A stretch of DNA of 64,000 bases from Fontibacterium meridianamericanum (GTDB lineage: Bacteria; Pseudomonadota; Alphaproteobacteria; Pelagibacterales; Pelagibacteraceae): the NCBI GenBank assembly GCA_965235635.1, contig CBDDYR010000001.1, positions 306,622 through 370,621 of the forward strand, given 5' to 3'. Both the position numbers and the translations under genes were made by a program. The notes beneath the pieces are model-generated. The model saw only the letters and a program-made list of their open reading frames with translations, made no database searches and was not told where the DNA came from. Of the stretch, positions 32,898-42,900 are shown in pieces (positions within the stretch are counted from its first letter, which is position 1; every line of letters starts with the position of its first letter).

Positions 32898-33961
32898 CTA
32901 CTAAAACCTCTATAATTTGCAGGTATATCCAATGGATCAAATCCATAATGCTCTAACCATCTGACATCTGTTTCAAAAAAAGATCTTAGATCATTTATTC
33001 CGTATTTAAGCATTGCTAATCTATCAATTCCGATACCAAATGCATAACCTTGATAGATTGAAGTATTTACTTTGCAATTTTTTAAAACGTTAGGATGAAC
33101 CATCCCGCAACCCAATATTTCAAGCCATTTATTTCCTTCACCAATGACAATTTTTCCATCCTTTAATTCATAACCAATATCAACTTCTGCTGATGGCTCG
33201 GTAAAAGGAAAATGGCTAGGTCTAAATCTCATCTTTATTTTATCTACTTCAAAGAATTTTCTAATAAAATAATCAAGAACACCTTTTAAATGTCCCATGT
33301 TTATATTTTTATCTATATGCAAACCTTCAACTTGATGAAACATGGGAGTATGAGTTTGGTCGCTATCACATCTATAAGTTCTTCCAGGCGCAATAATTTT
33401 AAATGGTGGTTTTCCAGACAACATAGTTCTTATTTGTACTGGTGAGGTATGGGTTCTTAATAAAATTTCTTTATCTTGACCTAAATAAAAAGTGTCATGC
33501 ATATCCCTTGCTGGGTGATGTGGAGGTGTATTTAATGCGGTAAAATTGTTGTATTCATTTTCAACATCAGGTCCTTCTGCTACTGAAAATCCTATTTCTC
33601 CAAAAATAGCTGTAATTTCATCAATGACTTGTGTAACTGGATGAATTTTTCCAAAAGTAATGGGTCTTCCTGGTAAAGTAACATCAATTCTGTCTTCTAA
33701 TAATTTTTTATTAATTTCATTCTGTTCAAAAAAACTTATTTTAGAATTAATGAGATGATTAATATCATCTTTTAATTTATTTAAATTTGAAGCAAAAGAT
33801 TTTCTATCTTCACCTTGAAGAGTTGTAATTTTTTTAAAAAGCTCACCAATCTTTCCATTTTTACCAAAGGCTTCAGATTTTACTTGTTCAATTTTATGAA
33901 GATTATCAGACTGATCTATTTTAGATTTAAATTCTTTCTCTAAATATAAAATTTCATCCAT
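32894..33961 (-). CDS. pheS: Phenylalanyl-tRNA synthetase alpha subunit
   Basis: 355 residues, intact. The N-terminal coiled coil is followed by the class II catalytic core: DVTLPGRPITFGKIHPVTQV, AEGPDVENEYNNFTALNTPPHHPARDMHDTF (motif with DTFYL), RTHTSPVQIRTM, GRTYRCDSDQTHTPMFHQ, and the C-terminal FGIGIDRLAMLKYGI. Catalyses charging of tRNA-Phe with PheT. Located 32 bases after rplT and overlapping pheT, in the conserved operon order. Confidence 0.97.
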   Translation of the reverse strand: MDEILYLEKEFKSKIDQSDNLHKIEQVKSEAFGKNGKIGELFKKITTLQGEDRKSFASNLNKLKDDINHLINSKISFFEQNEINKKLLEDRIDVTLPGRPITFGKIHPVTQVIDEITAIFGEIGFSVAEGPDVENEYNNFTALNTPPHHPARDMHDTFYLGQDKEILLRTHTSPVQIRTMLSGKPPFKIIAPGRTYRCDSDQTHTPMFHQVEGLHIDKNINMGHLKGVLDYFIRKFFEVDKIKMRFRPSHFPFTEPSAEVDIGYELKDGKIVIGEGNKWLEILGCGMVHPNVLKNCKVNTSIYQGYAFGIGIDRLAMLKYGINDLRSFFETDVRWLEHYGFDPLDIPANYRGFSR

Positions 33962-33993
33962 GATGATCTACTAGTATTTAAGAAACTAGTTTT

Positions 33994-34350
33994 CTAATTT
34001 AGGCTTGACTGTACCTTTTTTACGATGGATTTAAAAGCCTCAGGATTTTGATAAGCTAAATCTGCTAAAATTTTTCTATCAATAGAAATCTTGGTTTTAT
34101 TGAGACCATTAATAAATTTAGAATAGGTCAAACCTTGTTCTCTAACACCAGCATTAATTCTTTGTATCCAAAGAGATCTAAAATTTCTTTTTTTAGCTCT
34201 TCGATCTCTATAAGAATATTGTAAAGATTTTTCTACTGATTGTTTAGCAGTTCTAATTGTATTCTTTTTTCTTCCATAAAAGCCTTTTGCGGCTTTAAAA
34301 ACTTTTTTATGTTTTGCGTGACTCGTTACCCCTCGTTTAACTCGTGACAT
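33994..34350 (-). CDS. rplT: 50S ribosomal protein L20
   Basis: 118 residues with the typical MSRVKRGVTSHAKHKKVFKAAKGFYGRKKN start and RAKKRNFRSLWIQRINA. L20 is needed for early 50S assembly and in many bacteria represses its own infC-rpmI-rplT transcript. It follows rpmI by three bases. Confidence 0.98.
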   Translation of the reverse strand: MSRVKRGVTSHAKHKKVFKAAKGFYGRKKNTIRTAKQSVEKSLQYSYRDRRAKKRNFRSLWIQRINAGVREQGLTYSKFINGLNKTKISIDRKILADLAYQNPEAFKSIVKKVQSSLN

Positions 34351-34353
34351 AAA

Positions 34354-34560
34354 TTATCCTCTTAGACTATTTGGCATGTAAGATTTAACGATTTTAGCAT
34401 CAGGCTTTGACATAATTGCCATCCCTCTTTGTCTTCTAATCTGAGCGTTCGTTCTTTTTATCATGCCATGTCGTTTTCCAGCTTGAGGCATTTTTACTTT
34501 ACCTGTAGCTGTAATTCTAAATCTTTTTTTAGCTGAGCTCTTAGTTTTAATTTTATACAT
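34354..34560 (-). CDS. rpmI: 50S ribosomal protein L35
   Basis: 68 residues, highly basic, with KTKSSAKKRFRITATGKVK and KRHGMIKRTNAQIRRQRG, matching L35. Located between infC and rplT as in most bacteria. The 69-base leader between the infC stop and this start is where L20 autoregulation acts in E. coli; no equivalent fold was established here. Confidence 0.98.
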   Translation of the reverse strand: MYKIKTKSSAKKRFRITATGKVKMPQAGKRHGMIKRTNAQIRRQRGMAIMSKPDAKIVKSYMPNSLRG

Positions 34561-34629
34561 AAAATAAATACCTGCGGTTTATACTAATATTAAAGATGAA
34601 AAACAATAAGTATGAAGGTGACGAAACTG

Positions 34630-35190
34630 CTATTTTAATGGCTGAATAATAAAGGTCATTTGTTTGCCTTCCATTTTTGGAGCTTGTTCAACTTTACCAG
34701 TTATTTTTAAATCACTTACAATTCTATCCGCAAGATCTTGGGCTAGTTTTAAATGCTGCATTTCTCTTCCTTTAAATTTGATTGTAAATTTTACTTTATC
34801 TCCTTTAGCTAAAAATTTCTCCGTTGCCTTCATTTTAAAATTATAATCATGAACATCTGTTCCTGGTCTCATTTTAATTTCTTTAAGCGTTACAACTTTT
34901 TGTTTCTTCTTTGCTTGGCTCGCTTTTTTTTGTAACTCGTATTTATACTTTCCAAAATCGGTTATTTTACAAACAGGAGGTTTTGCATTTGGGGCGATCT
35001 CAATTAAATCTAAACCCTGCTCTTTTGCCGTCATCAACGCATCATTTAATGAAACGATTCCGATATTTTGACCATCGCTTCCGATCAATTGAACATCAGT
35101 TGCTCTAATCCTATCGTTTACTTTTGGTCCACGATTTGAAGAGTTGCTAGACTTAAAATTACTTCTGTTATTTTGAAAATTTTGATTAAT
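34630..35190 (-). CDS. infC: Translation initiation factor IF-3 (probable AUU start)
   Basis: 186 codons. From the first conventional start (TTG 35086-35088) the protein would lack the IF-3 N-terminus. Upstream in frame the sequence reads KVNDRIRATDVQLIGSDGQ, the conserved IF-3 start region, preceded by an Asn/Ser-rich extension. The frame begins well at an ATT codon (35188-35190) seven bases after AGGAG (35198-35202). IF-3 discriminates against non-canonical starts, and an AUU start is the known basis of infC autoregulation in E. coli. The Shine-Dalgarno overlaps the thrS stop codon TAG. IF-3 keeps ribosomal subunits apart and proofreads initiation. Confidence 0.9.
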   Translation of the reverse strand: MNQNFQNNRSNFKSSNSSNRGPKVNDRIRATDVQLIGSDGQNIGIVSLNDALMTAKEQGLDLIEIAPNAKPPVCKITDFGKYKYELQKKASQAKKKQKVVTLKEIKMRPGTDVHDYNFKMKATEKFLAKGDKVKFTIKFKGREMQHLKLAQDLADRIVSDLKITGKVEQAPKMEGKQMTFIIQPLK

Positions 35191-35200
35191 AAATATACTC

Positions 35201-37117
35201 CTAGATTTTAGGTACTGAAGCTTCTTTAACTAATAAACTCATAGCTTCTTTTAAAGGCAATGTATCTTGTTTTTCTTGGCCAAGTCTTCGAAGTGTAATT
35301 GATTGATTTTCTTGTTCTTTAGATCCACAAATCATTAAAATTGGTGTCTTAGATAAAGAGTATTCTCTAATCTTGTAATTAATTTTTTCATTCTTAAGAT
35401 CAATAATATTCCTTATTTTATTTTTATCAAGTTCAGCGGATACTTTTTTTGCATAATCATCAAATTCCTGAGAAATTGGTAGTATTGCAACTTGTTTAGG
35501 AGATAACCACAATGGAAGTTTACCTGCGTAATGTTCAATTAAAATTCCTATAAATCTTTCGAGTGATCCAAATAATGCTCGATGCAACATAACCGGATTT
35601 TTTTTAACTCCATCTTTATCAATATAAGTTGCTCCTAATCTGCCTGGTAAATTTAAATCCACTTGCAAAGTTCCACACTGCCAATCTCGACCAATTGTAT
35701 CTCTTAAAACAAATTCAATTTTAGGACCATAAAAAGCTCCTTCACCTTTATTAATAGAATAATCTAATTTTGAAGCTTTCACTGCTTCTAATAATGCAGC
35801 TTCTGCTTTATCCCATAGTTTATCATCACCGACTCTTTTTACGGGTCGATCAGAATATTTTAAAATTACATTTTCAAAACCAAAGGCTTTATAAATATCT
35901 AAAATCAATTTAGTAACTTTTAATGACTCCTCTGTAATTTGATTTTCAGTGCAAAAAATATGAGCATCATCTTGAGTAAAAGATCTAACTCTCATTAATC
36001 CATGTAAAGATCCTGAACTTTCATAACGATGGACTTTGCCAAATTCTGACAATTTTAAAGGTAAATCCCTATAACTTTTAAGTCCTTGGTTAAAAATTTG
36101 AACACAGCCAGGACAATTCATCGGCTTAATTGCAAAAACTCGCTCATCTGGAGTTTTTGTTGTGTACATATGTTCTTGAAATTTTTCCCAATGCCCAGAT
36201 TTCTCCCATAATGTTTTATCTAAAATATCTGGTGTATTTACTTCTCGATAACCAGCTTCTGTTTGTCTTTGGCGCATAAAATCAATAAGAGACTGAAATA
36301 ACTGCCAGCCTCCCTCGTGCCAAAATACAGCTCCGGGACTTTCTTCTTGGAAATGAAATAAATCCATAACTTTTCCAAGTTTGCGATGGTCTCTTTTTTC
36401 GGCTTCTTCTATTCTATGTAAATATTCATCCAACTCTTTTTTATTTCTCCAACATGTTCCATAAATTCTTTGAAGCATTTCATTATTTGAATCTCCTCGC
36501 CAATAAGCTCCTGCAAGTTTTGTCAATTTAAAAGCTTTTCCTATTTTACCAGTAGAAGTTAAATGTGGACCTCTACATAGATCGTGCCACTTACCATGAA
36601 AATAAATTGAAATTTCTTCTTTGGTTGGAATGCTTTTTATTATTTCGGCTTTATATAGCTCCCCTTTTTTTTTAAAATGTTCTATTGCTTTATCTCTATC
36701 CCAAACTTCTCTAGTTGTAGGCTCATCACGATCAATGATCTCGCGCATTTTTTCTTCAATTTTAATTAAATCTTCATCGGTAAAAGGTTTTTTTCTAGAG
36801 AAGTCATAATAAAAACCATTTTCAATAACTGGGCCAATAGTAACTTGGGTATCTTTAAAAAGTTCTTGAACTGCCATAGCAAGAACATGTGCGGTGTCGT
36901 GTCTTATAACTTCTAATCCATAATCATCTTCAATCGTAATGATTTGGACTGTAGAATCTTTTTCAATAAATGTGCTTAAATCTTTAAAACTATCATTGAC
37001 TTTTATAACTAAAGCTTTTTTTGCAAGTGAAGGACTAATAGTTTTTGCTATCTCATGTCCATTAACTTTTCCTGGAAATTGTAGTTTTTTTCCATCTAAA
37101 AGCGTGATGTTAAGCAT
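35201..37117 (-). CDS. thrS: Threonyl-tRNA synthetase
   Basis: 638 residues: TGS domain (1-60), editing-like domain with HDTAHVLAMAVQELF and YYDFSRKKPFT, class II core with AIKPMNCPGCVQIF, RSFTQDDAHIFC and GRLGATYIDKDG, and a C-terminal anticodon-binding domain with PKQVAILPIS. Charges tRNA-Thr. Start ATG is eight bases after the glycosyltransferase gene; its stop lies within the infC ribosome binding site. First translation gene of the thrS-infC-rpmI-rplT-pheST operon. Confidence 0.97.
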   Translation of the reverse strand: MLNITLLDGKKLQFPGKVNGHEIAKTISPSLAKKALVIKVNDSFKDLSTFIEKDSTVQIITIEDDYGLEVIRHDTAHVLAMAVQELFKDTQVTIGPVIENGFYYDFSRKKPFTDEDLIKIEEKMREIIDRDEPTTREVWDRDKAIEHFKKKGELYKAEIIKSIPTKEEISIYFHGKWHDLCRGPHLTSTGKIGKAFKLTKLAGAYWRGDSNNEMLQRIYGTCWRNKKELDEYLHRIEEAEKRDHRKLGKVMDLFHFQEESPGAVFWHEGGWQLFQSLIDFMRQRQTEAGYREVNTPDILDKTLWEKSGHWEKFQEHMYTTKTPDERVFAIKPMNCPGCVQIFNQGLKSYRDLPLKLSEFGKVHRYESSGSLHGLMRVRSFTQDDAHIFCTENQITEESLKVTKLILDIYKAFGFENVILKYSDRPVKRVGDDKLWDKAEAALLEAVKASKLDYSINKGEGAFYGPKIEFVLRDTIGRDWQCGTLQVDLNLPGRLGATYIDKDGVKKNPVMLHRALFGSLERFIGILIEHYAGKLPLWLSPKQVAILPISQEFDDYAKKVSAELDKNKIRNIIDLKNEKINYKIREYSLSKTPILMICGSKEQENQSITLRRLGQEKQDTLPLKEAMSLLVKEASVPKI

Positions 37118-37125
37118 GTCTCTTA

Positions 37126-38265
37126 TTAAACTAAGGATTTATAAATTTCTAGTGTTTTAGAGCACATTTGATCTACCGTATAATTATTCATAACATTAGC
37201 TCTACCCTTTGCTCCTAAATCTTTTAAAAAACTTTTATCTTTTTTTGAAACTTCAATAATCATCTTTGCCAAATCTTTTTCATCATCAGATTTAAATAGC
37301 CAGCCAGTTTGTCCATCAATAATCGTTTCATTGGAACCGCCAATATTACTTGCTAGTATTGGTTTTTCCATTGCTTGTGCTTCGACTGCTACTCTACCAA
37401 ATGCCTCTGGTTCAATAGAAGCTGATAATACTAAATCACAAGCGTTATAAGCTGATGGCATAAAAGATTCGTGTGAAACAATCTTTACATTCTCTTCTAA
37501 TCGATGCTCTCTGATAAAATCTAAGAGATATTGTCTATATTCAGTTCTACCTTGATCGTCGCCAAGTATAATAGCGCTGATATTATTTAGTAAATTTTCT
37601 TCTTTTAAAAATAATAAGGTATTTAAAAAAAGAAACTGTCCTTTCCAAAAAGTTAATCTACCTGGAAGTAATATTAAAAAATTATTACTGGAAATACCCC
37701 AACGCGTTCTAACACTATTCAATTCTTCAATACTTGAATTTTTTGGGTTAAAATAATTAACATCAATTCCTCTTGGTATAAGAAAAATCTCCTTCGAGTA
37801 ATTATAATTATTTTTTATATGCTCAAAAATAAACCTTGAACCAGCAATTACAGAATTGCCTCTTAACATAACTGAATTGTAAAATTTTTTTAAAGGATTG
37901 TTAAAATTATAAGTACCATGAAAAGTAGATATCAAAGGTACTGATAATAATTTACTTGCAAAATAACATGACCAAGCCGGAGCACGACTTCGAACATGAA
38001 TAATGTTAATTTTATAAAAAAAAACAATAAATAAAATTACAAATATATTAAAAAAAATTACAAATGGGTTTTTGCTCTGGACTGAAAACTTAAAAATTTT
38101 TACTTTGGTTTGATCAATATTTTTAACTTGCTCCCCTCCTGAACATAAAATTGCAGAAAAATAGTTTTGTTTAGCAATAAATTGTGCAATATCTTTGCAT
38201 CCTGTTTCTGCACCACCCACATCTAGTCTTGGAATAACTTGCAGTAAACGAATTTTTTTATCCAT
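37126..38265 (-). CDS. Glycosyltransferase family 4
   Basis: 379 residues of GT-B fold. The N-terminal half has RLDVGGAETGCKDIAQFI (acceptor-side loop), and the C-terminal half has LPGRLTFWKGQFLF and the retaining GT4 motif EPEAFGRVAVEAQAMEKPILASNIGGSNE. Probably adds a sugar to a cell-surface lipid or polysaccharide such as the LPS core; donor and acceptor are unknown. Located directly upstream of thrS and divergent from an alpha/beta hydrolase gene with 26 bases between starts. Confidence 0.87.
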   Translation of the reverse strand: MDKKIRLLQVIPRLDVGGAETGCKDIAQFIAKQNYFSAILCSGGEQVKNIDQTKVKIFKFSVQSKNPFVIFFNIFVILFIVFFYKINIIHVRSRAPAWSCYFASKLLSVPLISTFHGTYNFNNPLKKFYNSVMLRGNSVIAGSRFIFEHIKNNYNYSKEIFLIPRGIDVNYFNPKNSSIEELNSVRTRWGISSNNFLILLPGRLTFWKGQFLFLNTLLFLKEENLLNNISAIILGDDQGRTEYRQYLLDFIREHRLEENVKIVSHESFMPSAYNACDLVLSASIEPEAFGRVAVEAQAMEKPILASNIGGSNETIIDGQTGWLFKSDDEKDLAKMIIEVSKKDKSFLKDLGAKGRANVMNNYTVDQMCSKTLEIYKSLV

Positions 38266-38291
38266 TAAATTAATATGCTATACTTTTAAAA

Positions 38292-39044
38292 ATGAATAAT
38301 CCAAAGCAAAATTTTTTTTTAACAAAAAATAATCAAAAAATTCATTACAAATTTATTAATAATAAAAGTCTAACTACAATTATTTTTCTTCACGGGTTAA
38401 TGTCCAATATTCAAAGTAAAAAAGCTAAACACTTAAAAAAATTTGTTAATAAAAATAAAATAAACTTATTATTATTTGAATATAGTGGTCATGGAAAATC
38501 CTCAGGAAAATTTACAGATTTTAGTATTAAAGATTGGATCAATGATTCAAGATCAATTATAAAAAAATTGATCAAAAAAAATAAGATAGTTCTTGTTGGT
38601 TCAAGCATGGGTGCTTGGATTGGTGTTATATTGATTAAATATTTTTATAAAAGAATTAAAGGCTATGTTGGCATAGCTTCTGCTCCTGATTTTACAGAAG
38701 AATTAATATGGAAAAAATTAAATATTTTTGAAAAAAATAATATAAAAAAAAATAAAATCTACAAATTAAGAAGTAACCATAATAATTTTTACCCTATAAC
38801 TAAAAAATTTATAGTTGATGGAAAAAAAAACTTAATTCTTAATAAAAAAATTAAATGTAATTTCCCAGTTGAACTATTACATGGTATTAACGACTCTTCA
38901 GTTCCCTGGTTTTATTCATTAAAGCTACTAAAAACTCTGATAAGTAAAAAAATAAATTTAACAATTATTAATGATGGCGATCATTCCTTATCGAGGACTC
39001 AGGATTTAAAAAAACTCGACTTAGCGATCAAAAATATTATTTAA
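38292..39044 (+). CDS. Alpha/beta hydrolase
   Basis: 250 residues with an oxyanion loop (IIFLHGLMSNIQS), a nucleophile elbow VGSSMGAWIG (Ser in GxSxG), an Asp region (HGINDSSVPW) and a C-terminal catalytic His (DGDHSLSR). Resembles small serine hydrolases or lysophospholipase-like esterases. No signal peptide. The 3' end overlaps the convergent epimerase gene by 24 bases. The substrate cannot be inferred. Confidence 0.83.
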   Translation: MNNPKQNFFLTKNNQKIHYKFINNKSLTTIIFLHGLMSNIQSKKAKHLKKFVNKNKINLLLFEYSGHGKSSGKFTDFSIKDWINDSRSIIKKLIKKNKIVLVGSSMGAWIGVILIKYFYKRIKGYVGIASAPDFTEELIWKKLNIFEKNNIKKNKIYKLRSNHNNFYPITKKFIVDGKKNLILNKKIKCNFPVELLHGINDSSVPWFYSLKLLKTLISKKINLTIINDGDHSLSRTQDLKKLDLAIKNII

Positions 39045-39917
39045 AATACTTTTTAAACCTTCTTTATAAGTTGGAAAATATAATTTTACTTTTAAATCTT
39101 TTTTAATTTTTGCATTACTAACTTTTTTTGAATCTTTATAAAAATTTTTCATTTCACCTTCTTGCAAGGATTCAAAAGATACTGCGGATGGATTTTGAAT
39201 TCCCATTAAACCACTAGCAAAAGATATAATTTTATCATAAGAGCATGGCCTATTATCTGCTACATTATAAATCTCTCCAGCTTTTGAATAAATTAAAGAC
39301 TTGAATAAAACTTGAGCTATATCAGCAACATGAATTCTTGAAAAATAATGATTACTTTTTTTAACGTAACGAACTTGGCCGTTTACTAATCGTAAAAATA
39401 TATTTCTTTCTGGAGAATAAATTCCTGATAGTCTAAATATTCTTGTTGGAATAAAGTGATGATAATTTAATTTTAACCATTCATTTTCAGCTACAATTCT
39501 ATTTATTCCCGTTTCATTGTTAGTAAGTAATTTACTTTTTTCATTAACCCATTTTCCTTGATAATTTCCGTAGACACTCGTTGATGAAAGATATCCTAGC
39601 CATTTAATTTTTTTATTTAAACACATTTCATTATAAAAATTTTCAATGACTAAATCTTTTCTATCTTTTGGTGGAATTGAAACTAATACATGACTTGCAT
39701 TTAAAATATATTGCTTAATTTTTTTATCAAATTTATTATTCTCGAAATAAAAATTTTTATAATTAATATTTAAAAATTTTTTATTAGAACTTTTAGATCT
39801 TGAAGTTGTAATTAAATTAATTTTATATTTATTTTTTAAGAGTTCTTTTACAAAATATCTAGCCGTTAAACCAAAGCCAAAACAGAATAAGTTAATTGAT
39901 TTAGACTGCTTGTTCAT
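39021..39917 (-). CDS. NAD-dependent epimerase/dehydratase-like protein
   Basis: 298-residue extended short-chain dehydrogenase-like protein (YeeZ type). The N-terminal segment NLFCFGFGLTARYFVKELL is a degenerate Rossmann GxGxxG, with YLSSTSVYG later and a SRIHVADIAQVL segment seen in sugar-nucleotide epimerases. The catalytic YxxxK is not clear, so an enzymatic role is uncertain. It overlaps gltB by 17 bases and the convergent hydrolase by 24. Confidence 0.75.
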   Translation of the reverse strand: MNKQSKSINLFCFGFGLTARYFVKELLKNKYKINLITTSRSKSSNKKFLNINYKNFYFENNKFDKKIKQYILNASHVLVSIPPKDRKDLVIENFYNEMCLNKKIKWLGYLSSTSVYGNYQGKWVNEKSKLLTNNETGINRIVAENEWLKLNYHHFIPTRIFRLSGIYSPERNIFLRLVNGQVRYVKKSNHYFSRIHVADIAQVLFKSLIYSKAGEIYNVADNRPCSYDKIISFASGLMGIQNPSAVSFESLQEGEMKNFYKDSKKVSNAKIKKDLKVKLYFPTYKEGLKSILNNIFDR

Positions 39918-42900
39918 GAACTGCCTTATTCGATAATGGTTGCTTTAACTTATCTAACATTTCTTTAGGGCAAATTTGATAAAAATTATTTTTTTCATTA
40001 CTCCATTGTTGAATAATTTTTTTTGAATAAACTGATTGAGTTTCTTTTTCATGTAATTTTATTAAATTTAAAAGAAAATCGTTCCAATAATCTGTCTCTA
40101 TTCTTTGCCAAATAACTGAGGATGGATTTATGTAATTCTCAAAACTATTTTCAGGATCATAAACAAATGCCATTCCTCCTGTCATGCCTGCTGCAAAATT
40201 ATCTCCTACTTCTCCTAATATAACAACGGTGCCGCCAGTCATATATTCACAACCATTAGTTCCACATCCTTCTATAACAGCTGAAGCTCCTGAATTTCTA
40301 ACTGCAAATCTTTCCCCTGCTTGTCCCGCCGCTAGCAATAGTCCTGATGTTGCACCATATAAAACTGTATTTCCAATGATGGTATTTTTTGAAGTTTGTA
40401 TTTCACTGTTCGCTGCTGGTTTTATAATTATTTTTGCACCAGATAATCCTTTGCCAACATAATCATTTGCATCACCTGTTACCTCTATTTTAATTCCAGA
40501 AACACCAAATGCCCCAAGGGATTGTCCCGCTGAACCTCTTAATTTAATTAAAATATGATCTTCGGATAATTTCTTATTCTTAAATTGAGTTGTAATAATT
40601 GAACTTAATCTTGTTCCGACAGATCTATGAGTATTTTTTACAGCGTAACTTAATTGAAACTTTTGTCCTTTTTCAATCAAGGAAAGTGAGTCTTTTATAA
40701 TCTGTTTATCCAAACTATCTGGAACTTCCTTTCTTTCCCTTTTTAAACAATATCTTGGATTTTCTCCTGGATCCGCTTGAACTAAAAGTGGGTTTAAGTC
40801 TAAATCATCTAAATTAGCAGATCCTCTACTTACTTGTTTTAATAAATCAGTTCTTCCGACAATTTCGTTTAAAGATTTAAAACCAAGACTTGCTAAAATT
40901 TCTCTTACTTCTTCAGCTATAAATGAAAATAAATTAACAATTTTTTCTGGTGTACCTGTAAATTTTTTTCTTAATTCTTCATCTTGCGTACAAATTCCAA
41001 CCGGACAAGTATTAGAATGACACTGTCTTACCATTATACAACCCATAGCTATTAATGAAGTTGTTGCTATCCCAAAATCATCTGCTCCCATCATTGCAGC
41101 CATAACAACGTCTCTACCTGTTTTAATTCCTCCATCAGTTCTTAAAATAACTTCATGTCTTAAACCATTTAAAGTTAAAATTTGATTAGCCTCTGTTAAA
41201 CCAATTTCCCAAGGAAGTCCGGCATACTTCACACTGGTTAATGGTGAAGCTCCTGTTCCGCCTGAATGTCCACTAATTAGAATTACATCTGCTTTTGCCT
41301 TTGCAACTCCTGCAGCAATTGTTCCTATTCCCGTTGACGAAACTAACTTTACTCCAATTTTTGCTTTAGGATTTATTTGTTTTAAATCATAGATAAGTTG
41401 CGATAAATCTTCGATTGAATAAATATCATGATGAGGCGGTGGAGATATTAAAGTAACTCCTGGAGTTGAATGTCTCAAAGTTGCAATTTCAGCTGTCACT
41501 TTAAATCCTGGCAATTGACCGCCTTCTCCTGGTTTTGCACCTTGAGATATTTTAATTTCTATTTCATCACAATTATTTAAATATTCAGCTGTTACTCCAA
41601 ATCTAGCCGAGGCAATCTGCTTAACTCTTGAATTAGCATTATCGCCATTTTCTTTTGGTATTGCTCTTCTTGCATCTTCTCCTCCTTCTCCACTACATGA
41701 AGCTCCACCAATTCTATTCATTGCAATTGCTAAAGTTTCATGTGCCTCTTTAGAAAGAGCTCCTAAAGACATGCTTCCACTTCCAAATCTTTTTCTTATA
41801 TTTGTAATAGATTCAACTTCTTCAATTAGAATTGGTTTTTTAATTAAATTAAAATCTAAAAGATCCCTAAGATTTAAGGGGTGTTGTTCGTTAATAATTT
41901 TTGAATATTTTTTATATAAATCATAAGAATCTGTCGCAACAGCAGTTTGTAACATATGCATAGTCATTGCTTGGTTAGAATGCTGTTCTCCTCCTTTTCT
42001 AAATTTATAAAATCCCCCGATTGGCAAACTAATTACATTTCCTCTAAATGCTTTTTGATGTTGAGTTCTAATCATTTTCTCAATTCCAGAAACTCCAATC
42101 CCAGAAATTTTCGAATACATTCCTGGAAAGTATTCAGCAACCAAAGCTCTACTTAAACCAAGACCGCTAAAATTTAAACCACCTCTATAAGAACTAATGA
42201 CTGATATGCCAAGTTTAGACATGACTTTTAATAATCCATCATTGACTGCTTTGACGTAATTACTAACGCATTCAGTAAAAGTTAATTTTCCAAAAATTTT
42301 TTTTTGATATCGTTGATAAATACAATCAAATGCCAAATATGGATTAACTGTTGTAGCGCCAACACCAATTAAAACTGCAAAATAATGAACATCTAAACAT
42401 TCTGCTGACTTAATATTTAATGAGGTAAATTTTCTAAGTCCGTGATTAACTAAATGAGTTTGCACTGCACCTGTTGCAAGAATAATTGGAATTCCAATTC
42501 TTTTACCTGAAATTTTCTCATCAGTTAAAATAATATGTTTAGCACCTTCTCTAACTGCTATTTCTGCTTCCGTTTGAATTCTTTTTAATTCTTTTTTTAA
42601 GTTAATTTCTGAATCTTCAGCATCAAATGTACAATCTATTTCTCTATATTCATCATTTAAAACTTCAAATAATTTTTTAAATTGAGCATTAGATAATACT
42701 GGACTTTCTAAAAGATAACTTTTTTTATTAAATAAATCTTCGCCTAAAATATTTTGTAAATTTCCAATTCTTGTATTCAATGACATCACTCTATTTTCTC
42801 TTAAAGAGTCGATTGGAGGATTTGTTACCTGACTGAAGTTTTGTCTAAAAAAGTGTGATAATGGCCTATAAATATCAGATAAAACAGCTGCTGGTGTATC

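Noticed and set aside
40184..40462. Plus-strand ORFs inside gltB (also 41956-42156) and inside gltD
   Set aside because: They are shadows of the conserved glutamate synthase genes with no ribosome site or family match.
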